A stretch of DNA of 64,000 nucleotides from Vibrio stylophorae (GTDB lineage Bacteria > Pseudomonadota > Gammaproteobacteria > Enterobacterales > Vibrionaceae), in contig NZ_CAKLDI010000001.1 in NCBI RefSeq assembly GCF_921293875.1, positions 1,456,475 to 1,520,474 of the forward strand. The letters run 5' to 3'. The notes below the pieces were generated by a model. The model made no database searches and was not told where the DNA came from. It worked only from the letters and a program-made list of their open reading frames with translations. The first letter of the stretch is position 1, and each line of letters starts with the position of its first letter. Position numbers and translations under genes: made by a program. Positions 8,124 to 17,625 of the stretch are shown here, in pieces.

Positions 8124-10607
8124 CTAATCGACCAATTTTTTATTTTTCAATCGAAGTAAGCGAAGCGCATTTAAGGTCACCAAGGCAGTTGCCCCGGTAT
8201 CAGCTAAAACTGCGACCCAAAGTCCGGTGATCCCTAAAACACTGGTCATTAAAAAGAGCCCTTTTAACCCCAGCGCAATGGTGACGTTCTGACGAATGTT
8301 GGCCAAGGTTTTACGCGACAATACAATCATGTTGGCAAGCTCAATCAAACGATTATGGGTGAGCGCCGCATCTGCAGTTTCAAGCGCAATATCAGAGCCT
8401 GCACCCATAGCGATACCAATGGATGCTGTTTTCATCGCTGGCGTATCATTGATCCCATCCCCCACCATGGCAACGCCGCCCTGCTTATTTTTCTCCGCAA
8501 TCCAGTTGAGTTTATCTTCTGGCAGCAGACTAGCTTGATAATCCATGCCAAGTTGCCCTGCCACAGCTTTCGCCGCTTGACCGTGATCGCCTGTTAGCAT
8601 AAAGGCATGGACACCAATTTTATCAAGCGCTGCCAAGGCATCTTTGGCATCCAAACGCAATTGATCGCGCCAAGCAACAAGCGCCACAGGCTGATTTTCC
8701 ACCAAGACGACGCCAAGGGTTTTCCCTTCCGATTGCAAATCTGCACATTGCTTTGATACATCCTGTGACAGCGTCACATCCGTTGGTAAACGATCCGCAG
8801 CGACAACTGCCACTGCTTCACCTTGATAGATGCCAGCAACCCCCATTCCCGCCATAGCTTGTCGATCACTTGCTTCAGTCACGCTCACTTGCTGCTCCTT
8901 AGCATAATGAACCACAGCTTTGGCCAATGGGTGATGCGAGCCCACTTCAACAGAAGCAGCTTGTGCGATTCGCTGCGCCTTTTCACCTGATAAAGTGACA
9001 AAATCTGTCACCTGCGGTGTCCCTTGAGTTAGCGTACCGGTTTTATCAAAGGCGATGGTATGAATGGTTGCCAATGTTTCCAGCGCCGCGCCGCCTTTAA
9101 TCAATGCACCGCGTTTAGCTGCAACCGCAAGACCAGAGGTGATTGCCGCTGGCGTTGAGATCACCAGCGCGCAAGGACAAGCAATCAATAGCAGCACCAA
9201 ACCGCGGTAAATCCATGTATCCCACGCGCCGCCAAAGGCTAATGGTGGGATCACAATAATCAGCAGCGCAATGGCCATCATCAGCGGTGTGTACCACTGG
9301 CTAAAGCGCACAATAAATCGCTCTAGCGGCGCTTTATTTTCTTCTGCCTGCTCAATCAAATTTAGAATGCGGTCAATGGCGTTTTCACCTTGCTGACTCT
9401 GCACTTGAATGCGAACCGTTTTCTCAACCATCAGTGCACCAGCTGCGATTTTTTCGCCTTGGTGCTTTTCAACTGGAATCGATTCACCGGTAAGCGCACT
9501 GAGATCCACGCTGGCTAAGTTATCAAGTAACAAACCATCGGCACACAAACGTTCACCAGCACTGACCTCAATGATATCGCCCACTTGCAGCTCACTCGCC
9601 GCAACCTCAACACGCGCGCCATCAACAATTTTAATGGTTTTTTCTGGCACCAAAGCCATTAAGGATTGCACGCCACTTCGCGCGCGATTCGCCGCAAAGC
9701 CTTCAAGCTTCTCACCCAATAAAAAGAGCAACAGAACCATGGCCGCTTCAGCGGTTTCACCTAAATAGAGCGCGCCTAGAGCGGCAACAACCATCAAGGT
9801 TTCAATCGCAAAAGGTGTTCCTGTTTTAATCTGCTGATACGCTTTATGGGCAATAGGCAGTACACCAATCAAAGTCGCCACTGTAAAGAGCACAATCGAT
9901 GCTGCATGTGCAAAATGCTCCAGCACGGATGCTGTCGCCATCAGACCAGCGATACCTAACATCAGCCAGTTTTCTCGATTTTTCCACCAAGGCATCTGGA
10001 CTTGTTTGGCTTGTTCGCCTTGACGTCGATACTGAAAACCTGCGCTCTCTATCGCTTGTTCTACATCGGCTAGATTTTTTTGATCAGCAAATTGAACCAC
10101 CAGCTTTTCTGTCGCAAAAAGCACTTTGGCTTTCTCAACATGTGCCACGCGGCTTACCGCATTTTCAACTTTACGTGCGCAGCTTGGACAATCCATTCCT
10201 TGGATATACCAGCTTTCACTCATAGCGCCCTGCGCAATACCGGCGTCACTTTCATCATTGGCAGATGTCGCAAATGACAGATCGCAATGCTGGTGCATCT
10301 CAGCATCAGTCGATGAATCAGGAGAAATTGGATGTGCCGAGTGTGTCTGCGCGACTCGGAAATGACTGAGATGTAAAGCATGGAGCTGAAGAGATGGCGC
10401 ACTTTTAGATGACGATAGGATTCGCGCGCTCTCTTCATCCTCTCCTGAGCCATCATCACTTTGCTGAGATTTGCTGGACTGGCATTGCCCACCAGCACAG
10501 CAGCTGGTCTGTGCTGAATCTTCAATTGATAGGGGTTGTGCAACTTTTGGTAGTTGCTGATGACGGACGCTTTGGCAGCGACTTTCATGACAGTGTTGAC
10601 ACATCAT
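8124..10607 (-). CDS. zntA: Heavy-metal P-type ATPase (Zn2+/Cd2+/Pb2+ exporter)
   Basis: This is a P1B-type ATPase that pumps soft divalent metals out of the cytoplasm. Visible motifs are an N-terminal heavy-metal-associated domain with GMDCPSC at 137-143, the membrane metal-binding motif CPC (IACPCALV), the phosphorylation site DKTGTLT, the HP dipeptide (GSHHPLAKAV) and the ATP-hinge 'MVGDGIND'. CPC with this arrangement is typical of the ZntA/CadA group. At 827 residues it exceeds E. coli ZntA (732). The extra N-terminal 130 residues are rich in Cys and His (MMCQHCHESRC, SCCAGGQC, HQHC) and may scavenge metal. An AAGGAGAAG site precedes the ATG at 10607, and a ZntR-type operator lies just upstream. 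Confidence 0.93.
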   Translation of the reverse strand: MMCQHCHESRCQSVRHQQLPKVAQPLSIEDSAQTSCCAGGQCQSSKSQQSDDGSGEDEESARILSSSKSAPSLQLHALHLSHFRVAQTHSAHPISPDSSTDAEMHQHCDLSFATSANDESDAGIAQGAMSESWYIQGMDCPSCARKVENAVSRVAHVEKAKVLFATEKLVVQFADQKNLADVEQAIESAGFQYRRQGEQAKQVQMPWWKNRENWLMLGIAGLMATASVLEHFAHAASIVLFTVATLIGVLPIAHKAYQQIKTGTPFAIETLMVVAALGALYLGETAEAAMVLLLFLLGEKLEGFAANRARSGVQSLMALVPEKTIKIVDGARVEVAASELQVGDIIEVSAGERLCADGLLLDNLASVDLSALTGESIPVEKHQGEKIAAGALMVEKTVRIQVQSQQGENAIDRILNLIEQAEENKAPLERFIVRFSQWYTPLMMAIALLIIVIPPLAFGGAWDTWIYRGLVLLLIACPCALVISTPAAITSGLAVAAKRGALIKGGAALETLATIHTIAFDKTGTLTQGTPQVTDFVTLSGEKAQRIAQAASVEVGSHHPLAKAVVHYAKEQQVSVTEASDRQAMAGMGVAGIYQGEAVAVVAADRLPTDVTLSQDVSKQCADLQSEGKTLGVVLVENQPVALVAWRDQLRLDAKDALAALDKIGVHAFMLTGDHGQAAKAVAGQLGMDYQASLLPEDKLNWIAEKNKQGGVAMVGDGINDTPAMKTASIGIAMGAGSDIALETADAALTHNRLIELANMIVLSRKTLANIRQNVTIALGLKGLFLMTSVLGITGLWVAVLADTGATALVTLNALRLLRLKNKKLVD

Positions 10608-10635
10608 TCTTCTCCTTGATGATAATTTATCTCAA

Positions 10636-10666
10636 CCATAAACCTTGGAGTCATATCCAAGGTCAA
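10636..10666 (-). promoter_or_regulatory. ZntR/MerR-type metal-responsive promoter of zntA
   Basis: Reading toward zntA there is a -35 TTGACC (10661-10666), a long 19-bp spacer, and a -10-like TTATGG (10636-10641). A perfect dyad with 8-bp arms ACCTTGGA and TCCAAGGT separated by 6 bp (10642-10663) fills the spacer. This 8-6-8 dyad inside a 19-bp spacer is the diagnostic architecture of promoters twisted open by MerR-family regulators such as ZntR. The regulator gene itself is not in the window. Confidence 0.85.
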
Positions 10667-10814
10667 GCGTTTTTATCAGCAACCAAAGAAAATAATCCCA
10701 TCAAATAGCAGATGAATGAAAAGCAGGGATAAAAAATTCAACTAAGCTAAACAAAGCGTTAGCTAAGATACATTGACGTATCACGGCTGAATCATCATAC
10801 GAAGAGTGAAGTGT

Positions 10815-12275
10815 ATGAAGAGATGGAAGGCTTCTCTCCCTCAAATACAAATAAGCGCAACGCAAGGCGCGGCATTTATGCTGAGCCTGATGTTTATTTT
10901 GCCTGTCTCTTGGGCGAAAACCGGCTCACCAGCGCCAATGCCAGAACAGGTGAAACTCAGCGATCGCGGTATTCATAGCGCTAGCGACCCACAAATTATG
11001 AAAGCGCGCCAGCAGCGTGGTATCTCACCACAAAATATTTCGCCGAGTGATATTTCACAAAACAGTTCGCCCGTAGAGCCACAGGGCGCCAATCAACCCC
11101 ATCAAGGCAAAGCGCTGAGCAAAGAACAGCGACAACTAGCACTACAAGCGCAGGCCTATTTTACACGTTACCGCCATGCTAATACGGGTTTAGTTGATGC
11201 CGTTGCTGGCTACCCGCATCTAACATTGTGGGATATCGCCAGTATCATTAGCGCTGAATTAGCGATGGAAGCCTTAGCCCTGCAAAGTCCACAGCAAACG
11301 GAGCGGCACTTAAAAGCATTACTGCGCACGCTAAAAACCATGCCGCTTTATCAAGATCAGCTGCCAAACCGTCAATATGATGCCAAAACCGGGCTTCCCT
11401 CTGGGCCCTATAGTCAAACAAAGTATCAAGGTAATGGTTGGTCAGCGCTGGATATCGGCAGGCTGCTGATTTGGCTTCACATTCTTGAGGAGCAAAAGCC
11501 GCAATTTTCAGGTGCGATCAGTCAAATTGCTAAACGCTGGCAGCTCAAACGTGCCGTGCATCAAGGGACGCTCTATGGCATGAAGCTTAGCCGTGGGAAG
11601 CAGTATTATCGGCAAGAGGGACGTTTAGGCTATTTACAATATGCAGCGACCGGATTTGTTCTTTTTGGTTTTAAGCTAGAGCAAGCTTTTTCCTGGGACC
11701 ATATTCAAACTGTGAATGTTCAAACCGTCAAATCTGACTCGCACGACTTACTGATTGATGAACGTAATCTCCCCTACTTTACCAGCGACCCTTATGTGCT
11801 TTACGCGCTGGAAATCACCGCAAAGCAGCCTTGGTGGCAACAGATCGATGCAATTTATGCCATGCATCGACAGCATTACCTGACGCATCAACAACTCTAT
11901 GCCTTTGCAGAAGATGCCATGGATCGCGCGCCTTGGTTTGCCTATAACAATCTCTATTACTATCAGCAGCCTTGGCTAAGTACTTCTAGTGGCGGTCAAC
12001 CGATTGAAACCGGACAAACACTCAGTCATAAGGTCGGCTTAGGTTTCAGTGTGCTCTTTGATGATCCCTTTGCGACGCAACTTCAGCAGCAAGTGATCCG
12101 CAATGCCCAACATCATCACTATATCCCCACAGGGCAATATGAAGATGGCGGTATCAACCGTGCTTATAACATCAATACCCAAGCGCTGATATTACTGAGC
12201 CTTTGGTATCAGCAGCGCGGCCATGCCATTTTAGATGCTGTGCATCTTCAATCAACACACCAGCATTCTCACTAA
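10815..12275 (+). CDS. DUF3131 domain protein, exported
   Basis: This protein of 486 residues begins with a basic segment and a hydrophobic helix (GAAFMLSLMFILPVSWA), consistent with a signal peptide or anchor. A low-complexity linker rich in Ser, Pro and Gln follows. From about residue 110 it matches the DUF3131 pattern, with 'YFTRYRHANTGLVDAVAGYPHLTLWDIASIISAELAMEAL' split over consecutive segments, and repeated aromatic-rich helices later (DRAPWFAYNNLYYYQQPW). DUF3131 is thought to form a helical toroid similar to glycan-active enzymes, so a periplasmic carbohydrate role is plausible but unproven. An in-frame GTG at 10806 is an alternative start; the ATG at 10815 was preferred because of the purine-rich stretch upstream. 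Confidence 0.75.
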   Translation: MKRWKASLPQIQISATQGAAFMLSLMFILPVSWAKTGSPAPMPEQVKLSDRGIHSASDPQIMKARQQRGISPQNISPSDISQNSSPVEPQGANQPHQGKALSKEQRQLALQAQAYFTRYRHANTGLVDAVAGYPHLTLWDIASIISAELAMEALALQSPQQTERHLKALLRTLKTMPLYQDQLPNRQYDAKTGLPSGPYSQTKYQGNGWSALDIGRLLIWLHILEEQKPQFSGAISQIAKRWQLKRAVHQGTLYGMKLSRGKQYYRQEGRLGYLQYAATGFVLFGFKLEQAFSWDHIQTVNVQTVKSDSHDLLIDERNLPYFTSDPYVLYALEITAKQPWWQQIDAIYAMHRQHYLTHQQLYAFAEDAMDRAPWFAYNNLYYYQQPWLSTSSGGQPIETGQTLSHKVGLGFSVLFDDPFATQLQQQVIRNAQHHHYIPTGQYEDGGINRAYNINTQALILLSLWYQQRGHAILDAVHLQSTHQHSH

Positions 12276-12313
12276 TTTTTTCTTTAAATCGCAAACATCT
12301 CATTTCTAACAAA

Positions 12314-12347
12314 GAACCCTCTTATTTCCAGAACCCTTTTATTTCCA
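12314..12347. repeat. 17-bp tandem duplication
   Basis: Two adjacent 17-bp units (12314-12330 and 12331-12347), beginning GAACCCT and ending ATTTCCA, differ at a single position. Confidence 0.9.
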
Positions 12348-12374
12348 TGCACCACTTTCAAAATGTATCGCCTC

Positions 12375-12402
12375 TAAATACATAGCCTTTAATACATAGC
12401 CT
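12375..12402. repeat. 14-bp tandem duplication
   Basis: Two adjacent 14-bp units (12375-12388 and 12389-12402) share AATACATAGCCT and differ at one base near the 5' end. They lie 27 bp after the 17-bp duplication. Confidence 0.9.
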
Positions 12403-12713
12403 CAGGCTGGCTTCTTCTTTTTCATCGCATCTTGCACTTTCCTCTATTTATCTGTGCATTTTGCCTGACGCATTAGACACCACCTTCTATGCTCAATACT
12501 GAGCTGCAACAAGATCATCCATTTCTTAATTTTGAGAGTCAGATCTAAGTGAATGTTTTGCCGATTTAAAATGAAACCATCGCGCATCATCAACAGCTCA
12601 GTCGTCCATCGATAAACCGAGTTGGCACTGATTGTGCCTAACTCAAGTCAGAAAGATGTATGTAATTTCTACAATCAACACAGATTCAAACCACATCATT
12701 GACGAGGTGCGCC

Positions 12714-15700
12714 ATGCAAGGAACTAAAGACAACGACAAAATCATCGGAACCAGTGCTGATGACGAAATCCATGTTCAAGAGGGACATGATGAAGTTGAA
12801 GGCCGCGACGGCAATGATTATGTCACCGGTGGCGCAGGCAGTGACCGACTGCTCGGCGAGGGCGGTGAAGATACCCTCTTTGGTGATACCCCCTACGATT
12901 TACAACCCGAGATAACACCAGAATCTCCGGACGGTAATATCGATGATTCATGGGGTACATCGCAAACCGTCTATGAATATCAAGCGGGTTCACAGGAGCC
13001 CAGTGAAAAAATCGAGCATAGCGTTCGCCTCGATAACTATCTGGTTGATGGTGAAGGTCAGCTCAGCAGCCTCTTTACCCTATCAAGCGATGAGCAAACG
13101 GTTACCGTGAAAATGATCGATGAACAAGGGAATATCTTGCAAAGTCATCGCGTTGAGATCAACGAGAACGGCCAGTTCGAACTCACCTTTCAATATGCAG
13201 ATGCCGATGTAGACGACAATCGTTTATTTCATTTCCGTATTGAAAACGAGCTAGGTGAGTCTATCGATAGCATTGAGTCGCTCTCCTTTGTTGCGCATAA
13301 CATCTTCGATGACACCATTTATGGTGGCCAAGGCGATGATGTAATTTTCGGTCAACAAGGCGATGACACCATCTATGGCGGTGAAGGTGATGATTTTATC
13401 GATGGTGATATCAATGATGACGCCCTCTTTGGTGGTGAAGGGGCTGACGTGCTTGTCGGTGGTGCTGGCCAAGATTTGCTTTCGGGTGGCAGTGACAATG
13501 ACACTCTGCTCGGCAGTGATGGCGATGACACCCTCTATGGCGATGGCGGCGATGATCTGCTTTTAGGTGAGCTAGGTGATGATGTTATCGAAGGTGGCGA
13601 AGGTCAGGACACCCTGATTGGTGATGATGGCCAAGACACCCTCAAAGGCGATACGGGTCAAGATACCCTACTCGGCGGTCTAGGCGACGATACGCTGCTT
13701 GGTGGTTTAGATAACGATGAGCTGCATGGCGATGCTGGTAACGACCAACTGATTGGTGGTGCCGGTGATGATTTCATCATGGGCGGCGAAGGCCAAGACA
13801 CACTCCAAGGTGACAGCGGTGACGATCTTCTTCTCGGTGGTGATGACAACGACCAAATCGAAGGCGGCGAAGGTAATGACCTGCTCTTTGGGGAGCTTGG
13901 TGATGACCATATTACTGGCGGTTTAGGTGATGATCAGCTTTATGGTGACGATGGCCAAGACACCCTTATCGCAGGTGAAGGCAATGACCAACTCTTTGCC
14001 GGTGCAGGCGATGATCGACTTTTTGGTGAAGCTGGCGACGACATTTTGCATGGTAACGAAGGCAACGACACGCTCGATGCAGGCAGCGGCGATGATGTGA
14101 TTTATGCCGGTAGTGGTGATGACCATCTCATTGGCGGCGAAGGCAATGACACCCTCTTTGGTGAAGGTGGCGATAACCGCTTTGAAGGCGGCGCAGGCGA
14201 CGACACCGTTTATAGCGACGCGGGTATCGACACTATTGATACAGGCACAGGCAACGACACTATCTTTGCCGGTGATGGCGACAATCGCATTGATGCTGGC
14301 ACAGGTCATGACACGGTTTATGCGGGCAGCGGTACAGATGAAATTAATCTAGGGGATGGTAATGATCTGCTCTTTGCAGGCGACGGTGACAACCAAATCA
14401 TTGCTGGTACTGGGGACGATCAAATCTACACCGGACAAGGTGCGGACACCATTGATGCTGGCGAAGGTCAAGACACCCTCTTTACCGGCGATGGTGACGA
14501 TAAACTTCACCTTGGCGCAGGCGATGATACCGCTTATGCCGGCGCGGGCGATGATGTCATGTATGGACAAAGCGGCGCCAATACCCTCTATGGCGAAGAT
14601 GGCAATGACACCCTATATGCAGGCCAAGATGCCAGCAAACTTTATGGCGGACAAGGCGCCGATACCCTAGAAGGCTCTACGCAAAGCGATGAGCTCCATG
14701 GTGGCGGCGATAATGATCTGATTCTCGCATCTGAAGGCGATGACCAAATCTCTGGCGGAAGTGGTGATGACAAACTTTACGCTGGTATCGGTGATGATGT
14801 CGCCCTTGGCGGTGCGGGTGATGATCTCATCCTAGGCGAACAAGGCGATGACATTCTTGTCGGCGATAGCGGCGATGATACCTTGATGGGCGGTGATGGC
14901 CGAGATTTACTCGCTGGCGGCAGTGGCGACGATCGTCTCGATGGTGGTCTGGGTCAAAGTGAGCTGTATGGTGATGAAGGTAACGATACCCTACTCAGTG
15001 GTGATGATGCCGACATTCTCAGTGGTGGTAGCGGCGATGACGTGATCACTGCCAATGCAGGCGATGACACGCTCTATGCTGGCAGTGGCCAAGATACGCT
15101 TGATGCGGGTAGCGGTAACGACCGAATCTTCGGTGAATCCGGACAAAATACCATTGATGCGGGCTCAGGTGATGACCAGATTTATGGCGGTATAGACCAA
15201 GACACCATTGATGCAGGTAGCGGTGACGATCTTGTGTACGCCGGAGATGGCGACGATCGCATTGAAGCAGGCCTAGGTGATGACTTCATCGATGCCGGTG
15301 CAGGCCAAGACGAACTCTATGGCGGTGAAGGTAACGATGCCCTCTTTGGCGGTGCCAATCAAGACTACCTCGTGGGTGGTGAGGGCCAAGACTACCTCGA
15401 TGGTGGCAGCGGCGATGATACCCTGCAAGGTAGCGATGCAAGCGATACCCTCTATGGCGGTAGTGGCGCTGATACCATTCTTGGCGGTGAAGGCGATAAT
15501 ATTCTTTTCGCCGGTGATGGCCAAGATACCCTCACCATGGGTGCTGGTGACGATGTGGTTTATGGCGAAGCTGGGGATAACCAAATCACACTGGGTGATG
15601 GTGATAACACCCTCTTTGGTGGTAGCGGCGCTGATACCGCGCAGACCGGCCAAGGGCAAGACCATCTTTCAGGCGCTAGCGGAAATGACACTCTGCGCGC

Positions 15701-17483
15701 AGGTGCAGGCGATGATCTTCTCGAAGGGGGTGACAATCATGACACCCTTTACGGTGAGAGCGGCCAAGATACCCTACTTGGCGATACCGGTAACGATACC
15801 CTCTATGGCGGCGAAGGTGCGGATAAACTCTTTGCCGGTAGTGGACAAGATACCCTTTATGGCGGCGCAGGCGATGATGAACTGCATGGCCAAACAGGGC
15901 TAAACGCCCTCTTTGGTGATGCTGGTCGAGACACCCTCTATGGTGGTGATGGCAGTGATACGCTCGATGGTGGCGATGACGATGACCGTCTCGAGGGCTT
16001 TGCGGGTGATGACCAATTGTCTGGTGGCCAAGGTGATGACACGCTTGATGGCGGTGAAGGTGCAGATACCCTACTCGGCGGTTTGGGTGATGACAGCCTC
16101 AGCGATAGCCAAGGTGATAATCGACTCTATGGTAATGAGGGGCAAGATACCCTGACCACAGGCGCAGGTCATGACGTGCTCGATGGCGGCGCGGGTGATG
16201 ATACTCTAGATGCAGGTGATGGACACAACACACTCTCTGGTGGCGCTGGTGCAGATACCCTGCTTTCAGGTGCAGGCAATGATCGCCTAGAAGGCGGCGA
16301 TGACGATGACCAACTAACCACCACTGGCGGCGATAATGTGCTCTATGGTGACGGCGGTGACGATCGCTTAACGGCAGGCGCGGGACAAGATCAACTCTTT
16401 GGTGGCGATGGGCAAGACACACTCCTTGCAGGAAGCGGCGATGACCAACTCTCTGGCGATGCCGGCAACGACAAACTCTATGGCGGCAGTGGCGATGATC
16501 GACTCGAAGGTGGTCTTGGCGACGATAAGCTCTATGGCCAAAACAACGACGATATTCTTGAAGGTGGTGAAGGCAATGACAGTCTTTATGGTGGAAGCGG
16601 ACAAGATACGCTGATTGCTGGTCTTGGCGATGACTTGCTCAAAGGCGATGGCGGCAACGACACCCTATGGGCCAATGAAGGTGATGACCGCTTAAAAGGT
16701 GGCAGCGGCGACGACCTCCTCTACGGTGAGGAAGGTGATGATACCCTTGAGGGTGACAGCGGAAGCGATCAACTCTATGGCGCTATCGGCGATGATACCC
16801 TCAGTGGCGGTAGTGGCGCCGATAAGCTTTCAGGCGGCGATGGACAAGACGTTCTATATGGCGGTGATGACAGTGATTTTCTTGACGGCGGTAGCGAGTC
16901 AGACCGTTTGTATGGCGATGGTGGTGACGATCTGCTCTTTGGCCTTACCGGCGATGATACCCTCGATGGCGGCAGCGGTGTTGACCAACTCTTTGGCGGC
17001 GAAGGCAGTGACCTGCTGATCTTTGATGAAGATGATGTGGTCCAAACCGACAATGCCACGGTGCATTTTAGTGGCGGCAGCGGCTTTGATGTCTTACTGG
17101 TCGATGACCCACTTGAAAATAATATGATCGATATGAGTCAAACCGCGTTCCAAGAGCTCGAAGGCGTTTTAGTCAATGCCTCCAATGCATCCATTAAGTT
17201 GGCGCTAGATAAGATCCTCGCCAATAGCACCGATGAGCTATCTAACAATCAATTTGTATGTAGCGGCGCAGATAGCATTGATCTTCTGGGCTATGACTGG
17301 CAACAAACCGATAGTCTCAGCACCCTATCAAGCTCACTAAAAGCCGCCTATGAAGCCAAAGATATTGATACCAATGCGCTTCATGCTTATACCTTTAGCA
17401 ACAACCAAGGCGATGAGGTGACGATTTGGAGCGATTGTGATGCGCAAGATATTCACTTGAACCCTGAAACGGATATCGTTTGA
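12714..17483 (+). CDS. Giant RTX (nonapeptide-repeat) protein, 1589 aa
   Basis: This is a secreted Ca2+-binding repeat protein without an N-terminal signal peptide, as expected for a type I secretion substrate. Residues about 8-60 hold six degenerate repeats. Residues about 65-198 form a non-repeat, probably beta-sandwich domain. Residues 199-1431 (DNA 13308-17006) are 137 consecutive nonapeptides of the GGxGxDxLx type with no length change. Residues 1432-1589 are an acidic C-terminal cap, probably carrying the secretion signal. The only two cysteines are in that cap (FVCSG, SDCDA). No protease, lipase, adenylate cyclase or pore-forming domain was recognised, so an adhesive, matrix or surface-coat role is inferred. 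The start is the ATG at 12714, which follows a GAGGTG site; a TTG at 12699 is also open. The convergent ABC/HlyD genes are the likely exporter. Confidence 0.88.
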   Translation: MQGTKDNDKIIGTSADDEIHVQEGHDEVEGRDGNDYVTGGAGSDRLLGEGGEDTLFGDTPYDLQPEITPESPDGNIDDSWGTSQTVYEYQAGSQEPSEKIEHSVRLDNYLVDGEGQLSSLFTLSSDEQTVTVKMIDEQGNILQSHRVEINENGQFELTFQYADADVDDNRLFHFRIENELGESIDSIESLSFVAHNIFDDTIYGGQGDDVIFGQQGDDTIYGGEGDDFIDGDINDDALFGGEGADVLVGGAGQDLLSGGSDNDTLLGSDGDDTLYGDGGDDLLLGELGDDVIEGGEGQDTLIGDDGQDTLKGDTGQDTLLGGLGDDTLLGGLDNDELHGDAGNDQLIGGAGDDFIMGGEGQDTLQGDSGDDLLLGGDDNDQIEGGEGNDLLFGELGDDHITGGLGDDQLYGDDGQDTLIAGEGNDQLFAGAGDDRLFGEAGDDILHGNEGNDTLDAGSGDDVIYAGSGDDHLIGGEGNDTLFGEGGDNRFEGGAGDDTVYSDAGIDTIDTGTGNDTIFAGDGDNRIDAGTGHDTVYAGSGTDEINLGDGNDLLFAGDGDNQIIAGTGDDQIYTGQGADTIDAGEGQDTLFTGDGDDKLHLGAGDDTAYAGAGDDVMYGQSGANTLYGEDGNDTLYAGQDASKLYGGQGADTLEGSTQSDELHGGGDNDLILASEGDDQISGGSGDDKLYAGIGDDVALGGAGDDLILGEQGDDILVGDSGDDTLMGGDGRDLLAGGSGDDRLDGGLGQSELYGDEGNDTLLSGDDADILSGGSGDDVITANAGDDTLYAGSGQDTLDAGSGNDRIFGESGQNTIDAGSGDDQIYGGIDQDTIDAGSGDDLVYAGDGDDRIEAGLGDDFIDAGAGQDELYGGEGNDALFGGANQDYLVGGEGQDYLDGGSGDDTLQGSDASDTLYGGSGADTILGGEGDNILFAGDGQDTLTMGAGDDVVYGEAGDNQITLGDGDNTLFGGSGADTAQTGQGQDHLSGASGNDTLRAGAGDDLLEGGDNHDTLYGESGQDTLLGDTGNDTLYGGEGADKLFAGSGQDTLYGGAGDDELHGQTGLNALFGDAGRDTLYGGDGSDTLDGGDDDDRLEGFAGDDQLSGGQGDDTLDGGEGADTLLGGLGDDSLSDSQGDNRLYGNEGQDTLTTGAGHDVLDGGAGDDTLDAGDGHNTLSGGAGADTLLSGAGNDRLEGGDDDDQLTTTGGDNVLYGDGGDDRLTAGAGQDQLFGGDGQDTLLAGSGDDQLSGDAGNDKLYGGSGDDRLEGGLGDDKLYGQNNDDILEGGEGNDSLYGGSGQDTLIAGLGDDLLKGDGGNDTLWANEGDDRLKGGSGDDLLYGEEGDDTLEGDSGSDQLYGAIGDDTLSGGSGADKLSGGDGQDVLYGGDDSDFLDGGSESDRLYGDGGDDLLFGLTGDDTLDGGSGVDQLFGGEGSDLLIFDEDDVVQTDNATVHFSGGSGFDVLLVDDPLENNMIDMSQTAFQELEGVLVNASNASIKLALDKILANSTDELSNNQFVCSGADSIDLLGYDWQQTDSLSTLSSSLKAAYEAKDIDTNALHAYTFSNNQGDEVTIWSDCDAQDIHLNPETDIV
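13308..17006 (+). repeat. 137 in-frame RTX nonapeptide-encoding units (27 bp each)
   Basis: The coding sequence for residues 199-1431 divides exactly into 137 units of nine codons (3699 bp). Units are diverged at the DNA level but keep the Gly/Asp skeleton, for example DDTLYGGSG-like. No unit is longer or shorter than nine residues. Confidence 0.93.
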
Positions 17484-17508
17484 TTCATGCTATAAGCACC
17501 ATCAACAC

Positions 17509-17535
17509 AAAAGGCCTCATTTGAGGCCTTTTCTT
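17509..17535 (+). terminator. Bidirectional intrinsic terminator between rtx and hlyD-like genes
   Basis: An AAAAGGCCTCA arm and its complement TGAGGCCTTTT form an 11-bp stem followed by CTTTTT on the plus strand. On the minus strand the stem also ends in TTTTG, so it may serve the plus-strand RTX gene and the convergent secretion genes. Confidence 0.85.
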
Positions 17536-17625
17536 TTTCCCATTTTTCCTAGTTGCTGAATGGAAAACAGTGAATGAACATTCGAAGTGTTCAATGAAAA
17601 TTGAATCAATCGAATAATTGCGCCC

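Larger units (their letters stand above)
12276..12713. other. 438-bp gene-free gap before the RTX gene
   Basis: No credible reading frame was found here. The gap contains two short tandem duplications (described separately) and presumably the RTX promoter, but no convincing -35/-10 pair stood out. No hairpin terminator was recognised after the DUF3131 gene. Confidence 0.5.

Noticed and set aside
13251-17059. Long open frames on the minus strand and in other frames across the RTX region
   Set aside because: They arise from the 27-bp periodic codons of the RTX gene and encode low-complexity Ser/Pro or Ile/Thr-rich products without start signals.
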